From positions 186,001 to 250,000 of the forward strand of contig CAOLHI010000424.1 in assembly GCA_948474755.1 (NCBI GenBank): DNA of 64,000 nucleotides, given 5' to 3'. Origin of the DNA: Ctenosaura bakeri (Eukaryota; Chordata; Lepidosauria; Squamata; Iguanidae). A program made the position numbers and the translations under genes. Numbering within the stretch: the stretch's first letter is position 1; the number at the start of each line of letters is the position of its first letter. Positions 1 to 10,300 of this stretch are shown in pieces. The notes beneath the pieces are model-generated. The model ran no database searches. It saw only the letters and a program-made list of their open reading frames with translations, and was not told where the DNA came from.

Positions 1-1850
1 TCTAACATGAGCTCCTTCAAGTGCTAACAATCTTTGGTTTCTTAGAGTTATCCATTCTACTAACCACGTCAGACCACTTGCGTAATAATAAATCTTAAGG
101 CCAGGAATTCCACATCCTCCTCTTAATTTCGAGTCTGTCAAAACATTCCATTTTACTCTTGATTTATGACTCACCCATATGAATTTAATTAGATCTTTCT
201 TCCATGCTGTAAAGAGTTTATCGTTTGTTATTATAGGAATGTTTTGAAATAAGAAGTTCATTCTTGGTAACACGTTCATTTTTATAGCAGACATTCTCCC
301 TAATAATGATAGATTTAGTTTGTTCCAATTCTCAGTCTCTTTTCTAATATTGTTCCAAGTCTTCATGTAGTTGTTTTCAAAAAGTTAATTGTTGTGTTAG
401 GTGATCCAAATACCTACGTATTTAATTTAATTTTCTATCTTGAAACCAGAAATCTTTATCAGTTCTTCTTCTTCTCCTCTTTTACTTATATTTTTGGTCA
501 AGACTGATATTTTGTCTTTATTAACCTTTATCCCAGACAGTTCACGAAATTCATTTAAAGTATGGATCAGTTTAGATAAGCTTGTAGTTGCATCTTCTAG
601 GAAGAAGACCAGATCGTCGGTGAATGATTTCAGTTTGAAGTTATGGCCTTTCAGTTGCAGACCCTGTATATCGACATCTTTCTGAATAGTTCTATTAGGT
701 AATTCTAGTATTGTGATGAAGAGAAGTGGAGATAATGGACAACCTTGTCGAGTACCTTTCTTTAGTTCGAGGACATTTGATTTTTCCCCGTTTACCAGGA
801 TTTGAGCCTGTTGTTTTCCATATATAGCATCTAACCAAATAAAGAAATTACTTCCTGCTTCCATTCTTTTAAAGGTTTCTTTCAAGAATGGCCATCTAAA
901 GGAGTCGAAAGCTTTTTCAGCATCTATAAATACTAGCACTATCTGTTTTTCATTGTGCTTCTCGTAATGTTCTATGATGTTTAGGACAGTTCTAATATTA
1001 TTTCTTAGAAATCTTCTTGGTAGAAACCCATTTTGGTCTTCATGAATTAATATAGGAAGTGTTTTCTTCACTCTTTTGGCCAATATGTTAGCAAATAGTT
1101 TGTAACCTACATTCAAGTGAGATATAAGTCTGTAGTTTTTTACATCAGTGTGGTCCTTGCTTTCTTTCAGAATCAATGGTGTATTTGCATTTCTCCACCT
1201 TTCTGGTATCCCTGACACATTTTTTGAAATGGAAGAATACCATCGGCAAAGATTTTGTAAAATTTTGGAGTGAAACCATCTGGGTCCAGAGCTTTTGCTG
1301 TTCTTAATTTCCTGATTGTTTCACTTATTTCTATACATGCTATCAGGCGATTAAGTATTGATTTGTGATCCTTTGTGAATTTCAATATGTCACATTTATC
1401 AAAGTATGATTACATCTTGTTTCTATCTTTCTCAAAATGTAGTTTCATATCTTAGAGATCTTTGTAATAATGAAAGAAAGCTTTTATTATGTCTTCTTGT
1501 TTAGTAAGTCTTTTGGAATCTGATTTGATTTCCGAAACTTGTCTCTTTTCTTTTTCTTTCCTTAGCTTGAGTGCTAACCACTTTCCTGATTTATTTGAAA
1601 ATTCAAAGTGTCTCTTTAGTTTTTTTTCCATCTCCACAAGGTTTTCTTCGTTTAGCTGATTTTGGAGCAGCTTGACTTTCTTTATCAATTCCTTATTCAA
1701 GGGGTTATGTCATATATTTTTTTCTAACTCAATCATATCGTCTAAGATTTTGTAAGCTTTTTCTTCTTCTTTTTCTTCAACCTCCGAACCACATTTTATA
1801 AAATGACCCCATAAAACTGCTTTTTGTAATTTTTAATCACATACATCTGG
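1..1850 (-). mobile_element. L1-type LINE fragment, ORF2 reverse transcriptase (broken)
   Basis: On the minus strand, translated pieces show LINE-1 reverse transcriptase blocks: DPDGFTPKFYK (about 1290), QNGFLPRR (about 1040), DAEKAFDSFRWPFL (about 920), GTRQGCPLSPLLF (about 740) and FTDDLVFF (about 620, where F/YADD is usual). The reading frame breaks near 1200 and near 1390-1450, so it is inactive. The element's 5' side is truncated near 1850 and its 3' side runs off the window. Confidence 0.85.
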
Positions 1851-1859
1851 ATATATGTA

Positions 1860-2180
1860 CATTTAATAAAACATTCTGATTTTTTTTAAAAAAAATCGTA
1901 TTTATTTATAAGGAATGATTAGACACATGTTACAGCAGGTGCTTGCATGATAAGGGATGGGTTGCACTCCAGGAAGATGAGAACACAAGAGATAGGGCAT
2001 GGGGTTAGATAAGTGTGTATTAGCATGCTACAAATCACACCCAAAGTAGGAGACATATAAAAGTTAGCTGCAGCCCCCACTGTCAATGAATATTACTGGA
2101 CTCTGGATTTCAATAAAATAATTAAGCTATCCAAGCTTAGCAGTAAAAATAGTACCTTGGATAGCCCCTTAAAGTTCAGA
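1860..2180. other. Intergenic stretch, nothing recognised
   Basis: AT-rich sequence between the L1 fragment and the first Harbinger-like element. No conserved ORF or repeat structure seen. Confidence 0.5.
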
Positions 2181-2184
2181 CTAA

Positions 2185-2569
2185 GTCCATTTCCGCACTA
2201 GTCTTTTATAGTGCTATTATTCCACTTTCAACATCCTGTGGAATCCTGGGATTTTCAGTTTAAGGAGGAGCCTTTAAGGGGGTTGTAGTGAGGTGTAAAA
2301 ATACCTTTAACTCCAGATGATAGCTGGTGCTTTTCTCTCCTAACACAGGATGTATGTATGGCCATTTCCACACTACACTGTTATAGCGCTATTATTCCAT
2401 TTTGAACATCCTGGGGAATTTGGGGGTTTGTAGTTTACTGGGGCCAAGGAGCTTTCTGGGTGAAAATTCTAAATGCCCCTCCCCAAACTGCACATCCCAG
2501 GATTACATAGGATGTTGAAAGTGGAACAATAGCACTGAACTGGCTAGTGCGAATTTGGCCTAAAACTCA
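2185..2569. mobile_element. Composite palindromic MITE pair (GGCCATTTCC family)
   Basis: A half copy (2185-2285) is followed by a spacer and a full inverted-repeat copy (about 2359-2567). The full copy has ends beginning GGCCATTTCC and ending in the degenerate complement AATTTGGCC, with arms that mirror each other (CTATTATTCCA and GGAACAATAG type). The spacer (CTGGTGCTTTTCTC, GATGTATG) recurs in reverse orientation at 11205-11300, so half copy, spacer and full copy moved or were copied together. Confidence 0.7.
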
Positions 2570-2574
2570 GAAAT

Positions 2575-3940
2575 GTTTCATTGCTGCACTACCATGAAAG
2601 CCACCATTTGTCACTGCTTTTTGTATGTTTTGAAAGCAGCTTCATGTTCATTTTGAATAAACTGGGAGGCAGGGGTATGATATTTGAACACTATGGCAGT
2701 GATTTACTCCATGACTTTCTTTACATCTACATGCAAATGGCACATCCCCCTTGATGTAAAATATAATAAAAAATATTTTGTTTGTTCAGTGTGCATATTT
2801 TCATTCACACATCTATGTATATTGATATTTTACAAGGAAATAACATTGTTCAATTGAGAACAGTTCCATTTATAAAATTTTAGATACATTCAATACCTAA
2901 CTCAACCTAATCACTTGTGTAATTTTTGCTGATGTAATGTGTGTAATGTTTTCTTAAGTAATGTTTATACTTAATGTGATGGATGTGCTCGTTTCTGAGC
3001 ACAAAGTTTATTAAAACAAGGAGTAGTATTAGCAAGAGCAACTCTCAGTTCTTGGTGATATCAAGTTCTGAATGGTGTTTACCCTTCAAAGCCGCCAGAG
3101 TTGAGAGTCCAGTTTCACAAAGATAGAGATAGTTGCAAATGTTATGGGCACTTTTGCAGCCTTTTCAGTTAATGCTACGTATTCTTACTGAACACAATCC
3201 AAAACTCTGAGAATGAGCTCTCTTTAATTTTTAAAGAAGCATCAGTCTGCAGATCAGTAGGATGTTCAGTCATGTTTAATTATCTTGGTTGTAGTGCATT
3301 TTCAAATGGATTTTTTAATCCAGCTTAGCCATGCAGCTATGGCAGTTAAAGTGGAATCTTATTGCTATAATGGCATAGTGTGAAAGGGTCCCAGGAGCAG
3401 CAACTGACAATTTCAACTCAGAGCGGGTGTCTCTGTAAGTAGCTGGTGTGAGGGAGGGTCTTCCACCCTTTCCCCACAGCACAGCTTACTTCATTCAAGG
3501 TAGTCTTTTGACCTTCTGTGCAGCAATTTCAAGGGTTTGTAGATGGACAGATAGCTAAATCCACTTTCTCCAATCCAGTCACATGTGCCTAAATCTCAGT
3601 CCAACCCAGCATCTTTTGACAAAATTCTCCCAGGAGCAGTGTAACATATGTCAAAGCCCATCTAGATTTTAGTCTGGCCACCAAGCTGTACTAGAACAAT
3701 GATCTTGGCTTACTCTTTATGGGATGGATATGAATGTGTGTATCTGTGTGTGTGCACGCGCGTTCATGCATGTGTGTGATTTCTACTTTTCTTAACATAT
3801 TCAGTAAATATGGGGCTTTGCTCCCTCTGACCTCATGTAAGAGTTGCTAATTTCTGAACAGTTGGGTCTTGGGCACAGCAGTCCCTTTGTCTAAAAATCA
3901 ACACTATTCTTTTTAAAGAGAATAAAGGGGAATAATTTCA
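2575..3940. other. Intergenic stretch, nothing recognised
   Basis: No gene and no clear repeat. A short GT-rich run occurs at about 3733-3778. Confidence 0.5.
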
Positions 3941-3946
3941 CTGTTA

Positions 3947-4402
3947 GGCCATTTCCACACAGGGTATTTGAAACGGTGCAGTCCATTCTCCAGGGAGGAC
4001 GTCTGCACCTGGGAGCAGACTAGGTCCGGATTACGTAATGTAGATCTGCACCTCAACCCGCTCCAGAACGACCCCAAGTGGTCATCCAGTGTGCTTTTGA
4101 AAGACCAGAAAAATTAGGTCTTTCAAAAGCATGGAGCGTGCCACTGCAAGCCTGCTCCCTTGTGCAGATTCGCAGGCTCACACCAATGTGAGCCTGCAAT
4201 CTGCTGGGGGTGGGCTTAAGGCTGGCGAGCTTCAGCAGTTGGTCGAGACCCTCGACCAACCAGAAGCCACCATTTTCGATGTAGGAGCAGTGCAGAGCGA
4301 CGAGCATGCACTGCTCCGGAGCAGCCTGGACCAGACCGGGGAGCCAGAAGATCTGGTAAGTAGCGGTGCGGGGCAATTCCCTCGCCTCATGCGGAAATGG
4401 CC
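3947..4402. mobile_element. Non-autonomous DNA transposon with GGCCATTTCC termini
   Basis: The termini are inverted: GGCCATTTCCACAC on the left, GCGGAAATGGCC on the right. The interior is more GC-rich than its flanks and contains shorter inverted pieces. The ORFs it contains (136 aa on minus, 91 aa on plus) have no family features. Flanking trinucleotides are TTA and ATA, close to the TWA duplication of PIF/Harbinger elements but not a clean match. Confidence 0.65.
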
Positions 4403-4865
4403 ATAGTGTCATCTTCAAAAAATACCATTTGTAGCGAAATATTTGGGAAATGCAACCTATCATACAGTGTTAAGTTAGGTAAGACTTAACTTGTTTTACT
4501 TTCCTAATAAAATTGTATGTGTGTTCTCAGTCCAGCACTTTGGATTCTGGATTTTGCCTGTTTTGCTAGGAGTAGTTTCCTTGTTTTCAGTTATGGTTTC
4601 ATTCATTTTACAGGCTTCTTTGACCTAGATGAAAAGGCAGGCAGAAGGAGGGCGGAGAGGGGAAGTAAGCTGAAACTAACCAAATGGCACCAGGGGAGTT
4701 ACCATCAGATCTTCTTCCCTAGGTAAACTCACAGTTTCTGGGAGTTCTCATGTTATTTAGAAATAGAAATGGTAGAAGGGAGTGGTTATGGCAGAATTTA
4801 TTTTAAAAGTTCATACAAGAAAAGTTATTACACTCATACCCATAGCTACATATGAACTGAACTAA

Positions 4866-5095
4866 GACACCTGGTGGCACAGTGGTTAAATGCCAGTACT
4901 GCAAGCCACAAGGTTGTGAGTTCGATCCTGCCAGGCTCCAAGGTTGACTCAGCCTTCCATCCTTCCATACGTCAGTAAAATGAGTACCCAACTTGTTGGG
5001 GGCAATTAGCTAACACATTGTAAACCGTTTAGAGAGCACTTAGCTGATAAGCAGTATAGAAATATACATGCTATTGCTATTGCTATATGGATGCC
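4866..5095 (+). mobile_element. Sauria-type SINE (tRNA-derived)
   Basis: The tRNA-like head has a box B-like GAGTTCGATCCTG, followed by the squamate SINE body (TGTAAACCGTTTAGAGAG, AAGCAGTATAGAAATA) and a GCTATTGCTATT tail. This family is typical of squamates and is the main clue to the host group. It is not a functional tRNA. Confidence 0.8.
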
Positions 5096-5154
5096 AAGTA
5101 GTATTAGGTTGTTGGGATTTTTTAAGGCAGTAGAGTCTGTTCTACCTTCAGCAT

Positions 5155-5215
5155 TGCTGTTTGTTATATGCTTCCAAGCTGACTTTGACTTACAATGATC
5201 TCATCACAGGGGCCA
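5155..5215 (-). mobile_element. Short tail fragment of the AAC-tailed tRNA SINE
   Basis: It matches in reverse the CTTGAAGGCACA/ATAAGTCAGAA 3' portion of the SINE seen in full at 18889-19111, in degraded form. Confidence 0.4.
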
Positions 5216-5388
5216 TTTCCAAACTAGATAGAAAATGAAAATGCACAGAACCTCAGAATTCCAGAAGATGCAGCCATGACAGTTATAGTGGATTCATAGT
5301 ACTATAACTGTAGTGATGTGAGAGAGCCCAATGAAAAGAAACATTGTGAGAGAATGTTTTTCTCTTTCTTTTGTTTTGTTTTTCTTTT

Positions 5389-5440
5389 CTCCTCCTCCTC
5401 CTCCTCCTCCTCCTCCTCCTCCTCCTCCTCCTCCTCCTCC
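5389..5440. repeat. (CTC)n microsatellite
   Basis: About 17 uninterrupted CTC units. It produces poly-Ser and poly-Glu reading frames that are not genes. Confidence 0.97.
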
Positions 5441-5819
5441 TTTTTGTTAACATGGCTAAATTGGTGTGGGGGTATGAAAAAGAGTCCCCTTAAAAGGGCA
5501 GAATAAATCATCATATATTTAGAGTGAAATAATTTAGATGAATAATTTAGTTGACACTGCTGCTCTGAGAGAGATTTCTGAATGGGAATCTTGTCTCTCT
5601 TAAACTAACGGCTTACTGCTGAGGAGAAATGGCCTGATTCTGCATTTCTTGTGGGGAAGCCTTTGACTGGAAGAGTGTAGACAGAAAAATGAGACTACAT
5701 TGTGAAAAATGGGCCTACATCAGTGTGTGAGAGGTGCACACATAACACAGAAATTCATGGCACCATTTTGTGACAATGAGAATCAAGCTACATAGCATCA
5801 AGGCAAGAAGACTTTGCTT

Positions 5820-5965
5820 TGTTACCCTGTTCTCTGAGGGTCCCGGGAGGGGCGCCCCAATAACCAAAATGCAATAACACAACTTTGGGGGAAATTAGCT
5901 GGAGCACTCACTAAAGCTAGCAAGAGGCAGGGTAACTTAGCAGGATCTTGCAACCCAGCAATTAT
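5820..5965 (-). mobile_element. Truncated LTR (same family as the solo LTRs)
   Basis: It starts TGTTACCCTGTTCTC and continues through GGGTCCCGGGAGGGGC, the AAATTAGCTGGAGCACTC stretch and GCAAGAGGCAGGGTAAC, matching in order the first part of the LTRs at 9683 and 57287. It breaks off near 5965 and lacks the rest. Confidence 0.75.
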
Positions 5966-5984
5966 ACTTAAAACCAATTATACT

Positions 5985-7135
5985 TAAAACCTAATTGTAG
6001 GAGTTCTTCTCTAGTTTTTAATAGTAAGGTATTCTGCTTATCCTCATTAAGCAATAATTTATATGTTAGCCATTCATTATCTTCATCAGCTCTTTTTATC
6101 TGAAATGCTTCTTTTGGGAAAATCCACAATGGAATTTTAACAAAAGTTTTATTTTTATAATTTCACCAAACTCTAAGAATCGCTTTTTGAATAAAATGAT
6201 TTGTGAACCTTTTATTGTACCACACATATGCATGCCATCCATGTCTTATATCAGCTCCCTCTATTGTCAGAATTCTTGGATTTTTTTTTATAATATTTTT
6301 ATTAAAACAACTGTTATTCACATTACATACTTGTATTGTCATATTTTCAAATTAAAAAAAAAACAAGTTTATTTACCATGTTATCATACAATCTATCCAT
6401 TTCTCTTATAACTTCCCCTCACCTCTTGATAGAACCTCTATTTAAGTAACTTATCGTGATCTTGGATTTTTAAGGGTAATCCAATGTGTAGCTCAAGTTA
6501 AAGCACTTGCATAAAAATACAGCTTCAAATCTGGAAGGTTACAACCCTCCCAGTTTTTATGATCAGTCAAATATTTCTATCATATTCTTGGCTTTTTCTT
6601 TTCCCATAAAAATTTTGTCAATTCCTTTCGCCACTGTATTAAAAGTTTGTTGTTAGTAATAACTGGTAAATTTTGAAATAAAAAATTAATTCTTGGCAAG
6701 ATATTCATTTTTGAAATTGTCATTCTTCCCAATAATGAAAGTTGTAATTTAGAATACTTCTCTAAGTCCTGTTTTATTTCCTTCCATACTCTTATATAAT
6801 TGTTTTCAAAGAGGTGCGTGTTCTATTTTGTTATCCAAATTCCTAAATGTCTTATTTTTTTCTCAGTTTTGAAACCCGATTTGATTTTAAGTTCATTTTC
6901 CTCATTGTGCTTCAATTTTTTTGTTAGAATCATTGCTTTCTCTTTGTTTATCCTAAATCTTGCCACTTTACCAAATTCTTTCAAGGTATTTAATAATTTA
7001 TCTATACTTTCTATTGGATCTTCTAAATATATAACCAAATCATCTGCAAATGCATTAAGTTCATAAATTTGATTTTTAATTTTCACCCCCTGTATTTCAG
7101 AATCTGATCTTACACTTCCTTTCAAATGTATATTT
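5985..7135 (-). mobile_element. L1-type LINE fragment, 3' half of ORF2, with nested insertion
   Basis: The 6823-7125 minus frame reads LNAFADDLVIYLEDP (RT catalytic block) and continues into the downstream ORF2 region with GIWITK. Lower coordinates (5990-6275 and 6470-6800) continue the ORF2 C-terminal part in broken frames. It is interrupted at 6286-6459 by another insertion. Confidence 0.8.
6286..6459 (-). mobile_element. Nested retrotransposon insertion with target duplication
   Basis: The flanking repeat TCTTGGATTTTT occurs at 6274-6285 and again at 6460-6471. The insert starts with a T-run on the plus strand, as expected for the poly-A end of a minus-oriented, 5'-truncated LINE or SINE. 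Confidence 0.65.
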
Positions 7136-7254
7136 TGAGGGAAAATACATTTTGAGTGTAAACATGCTAAATGGAATCCACAGATTGCTCCTGGTATAGC
7201 TGGCTTGTTGTGATTGTTGATGGGAGGCCGTTCATTGTTTCTTCTTTGGGTTCT

Positions 7255-7374
7255 TCACTCTCTCCTGAGAAAAGCATCTACAGCATCATAGGGTGGTGGA
7301 GGAGGAGCAGAGCTGCCTTCGAAGGGAGACACCACACCGCCGCTGACAGCATAGGGCACAAAAACCTCTGGGTG
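7255..7374 (-). CDS. Gene A exon 7: C-terminal tail and stop
   Basis: The acceptor TTACAG is just above 7374. It encodes 39 residues (HPEVFVPYAVSGG ... PPPPPYDAVDAFLRRE) and a TGA at 7257-7255. The VFVPYxV and PPxY motifs are shared with B and C. The 3'UTR continues to lower coordinates into an L1 fragment near 7130; I saw no clear polyadenylation signal. Confidence 0.87.
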   Translation of the reverse strand, partial: HPEVFVPYAVSGGVVSPFEGSSAPPPPPYDAVDAFLRRE

Positions 7375-10300
7375 CTGTAATACAAAAGAGTGATTTAGTG
7401 CGAAAAATGTGGTCATCACTATTGTCATTCTCATCATCTTCATGGTGTCACTGAGCACCATACCACCTTTTTAGTCATCATCGTTAAAGCAATGGCCCCA
7501 GTTCTTCAGAACTCTGAAAGAGTAGCTGAGACCTCAGTTCTTAACAGTGTGTTTAGTCTTTAATATTATAGAATTTTTCTTCTGCTTTGAATCTGAGAGT
7601 CAAAGTAAGTGAGAGGTGGCAACTGTATGGCCTTCCTAATATGGTTGGATTATAAGTCCAATCATACATAGACAACAATAACCAACGATAGTGGCTGTTG
7701 GAATTTGCAGTCAGACAACATCTGGAGGGCCACATGATTCCCATCCCTAAATCAGATGATACCTTTAGAACTTTCTTCTTTTGGCAGACATGTTACCCCA
7801 AGTGTAAAATCAATTAGTCATAGAATACAATTTTCCTCGCTGAGGTATCTTTCATTTCAGTATGATTTCTTTCATGATTGATTATTTAATGTAATGATTC
7901 TTAAACTGTGGGCCTCCAGCTGGGGACTTCAGCTCCCACAGTTCCTAAGCACTGGCCATATTGATTGAGACCGCTTGGAGTTCAAGTCTAAAACATCTGG
8001 AGGACCAGAATTTGAGAAACACTGATTTAAAGGTAAAAATGGATTTAATTCATAGTTCTCATATATCTCTCAGCAGATCCACAGGCCTGCTCCCTCTAAA
8101 ATTTGTGAGATATGAATTCTTGTGTCTCTTGATGTTATAATAGAAATTTGCTTGGGCTGGGATCCTATGTTAGCCACAGTTTGCAGGTGTCAATTCCTTG
8201 TCCTCTCCCCATAGTATTATTGCTGGAGTGTACTTGATTTGGGAAGGAGAAGATAAACGCCACTGGGTAGCCTGTAACTTAGTGAAAATCCTGATACAAA
8301 TTCAACATCCTTCAGAAAGAAGGGGAGAACTCATGTGTTGTGGTGTACTGGCCAGGCCCTGAGTCATGCTGCCTTGACAGCCAGCACTCTCATCCAAACC
8401 TTCATTGGGGCCATTTCCGCCCTACACTATTATAGTGCTATTATTCCACTTTCAAAATTCTGTGGAATCCTGGGGTTTGCAGCTTAGGGAGGGTTATTTA
8501 GAATTCTCAGCCAGAGAGCTCTTTGGCCTCAGTAAACTACAAACCCCAGAATTCCACAGGACGTTGGAAGTGGAATAAAAGCGCTATAACAGTGTAGGGC
8601 AGAAATGGCCAGGGTTTCATCCACACTAAAGATTGTCCTGCAAGTGTTAGACAACCTACCCCCATAGTTGCCAATATCTGTGTGATGGTCATCTGGTTTT
8701 AGCATCTGCTTCCTTCACACAATCCAGCCCACTAAAGAAAATAGGTATTCCCCTCAACATTTAGTTTGAGCTGGAGTGACCAGAGATTTTAAAAAAGGAA
8801 AATAGACTTCTTGTTGTCTTTGTTAGTAAGTCTGATACCCCCACCTTTTTTTAACAACAGCTATCACCTTCTAATCAACCTGCCTGTCACTCCTGGGTAG
8901 GGGTAAAAAGAAGAAAATAAATAAGTAAAAGAGTAATATCTCTTTGTGCTTCTCCATATGATTTTTTAAAAACTTTAAGCATAGTATCAAATGCTTGCCG
9001 GGTCGTTGTTACAATAAGTTGCCTGGCATCCAGAGTACGCAGATGAAGCAGTGATGCAGACCTCCAGTAGGGTGAACAAGAGGAACAGGACACGGAAACC
9101 AGTACCTACAGACTGCAGAGAAGAAATGCAAGAATACACTTATTATATATCTCCCATTACTGGCAAATTACTCGATTGCAATATTATAATAGGCTGTAAT
9201 AACTGTCTTTGAGGTGTCACAGCACAGTTCTCAGGAAGACTTGCTGGTGACCATTTTAGGTTGTTTCGTAAAAGAGTCTGCCCAACATGCGCGTCACTTG
9301 GAACAGGAAACTAAAATCTGTAACAGTGGGTATATAAAGCTTTGCAGGGGAGAGCCCTTCTTAGTTGTTTTGTTCTGTTCTGTTCTGACACACCACCAAA
9401 CAAGATTTCAGACACAGATCTGATAATGTTTGAAAGATATTTAAAAGGCACACCTATGCCTGAAAGGCTAATTTGAGCTTCATTTATATCTTTTAATGCC
9501 ACAAGTAAAAGGCTATTAATAGGGAACAAAACACACAGGAACACACCAGTGTATGTTTCTTTTTACTGTTTTTACATTTGTAGGAGAATAGAGGGAAGAA
9601 GAGAATACCTAGAAGAGAGATGCTCTGTCAATAGACGAAACCCGTGGATTGGAGCCATACTATTTAAAAAATCCTTTGGGGCTGTTACCCTGTTTAGGAG
9701 GGACACCTAAATGCACTCTCAATTAACTAAGTTTGGGGAAATTAGCCAAGAGCACAAGCTAGCAGTGCGAGAGGCAGGGCAACGCAGCGGAATCTTTTAC
9801 CCAATGTCTATGGGGTCAGGCCAAGCCAAGGAGCACACCAAGTTTAAGAATAATTGAAATTTTTATTAAATACAGACAAACAGTGTATGCAACACACGCA
9901 CTCAGATAACTATAGAAAATAAAGGTTGGAGTGGTATAGAGGGATTTTGAGAGGGATTTTTGAATTGGGTGATACGACACCTGTCCTGAAGCCCGGAGAG
10001 GACACTGCGAAGGTCCAAAGTTGTGCAGTCTCAGCTACTGGAACTGAGGGGAAGGCTCGCCAAGCAAAGTGGCAGCAAGGCGGGATGGAACTCAGGAGCG
10101 ATCCGAGGAAGATCTCGGAATCGGGGGGATTTATAGGGAGAAATGTAACTGCAGGCTATTCCGTACTTGGGGAAAACAATGAGTTTCGGGCGCTAGACAA
10201 AGCTTTGGAAAGGTCAAAATTTAACATGATTGAGTTAAGATTGACAAAGAGGTAGAAAGTATGCAAATGCTCAGTGCTTGACATTTGAGTATTCAGTATT

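Noticed and set aside
4053..4463. 136-aa minus and 91-aa plus ORFs
   Set aside because: Inside a non-autonomous DNA transposon (3947-4402); open because the interior is GC-rich.
4900..4945. tRNA-like sequence with box B
   Set aside because: It is the tRNA-derived head of a Sauria SINE followed by SINE body; it lacks a full cloverleaf.
5302..5514. Poly-Glu / poly-Ser ORFs
   Set aside because: Produced by the (CTC)n microsatellite.
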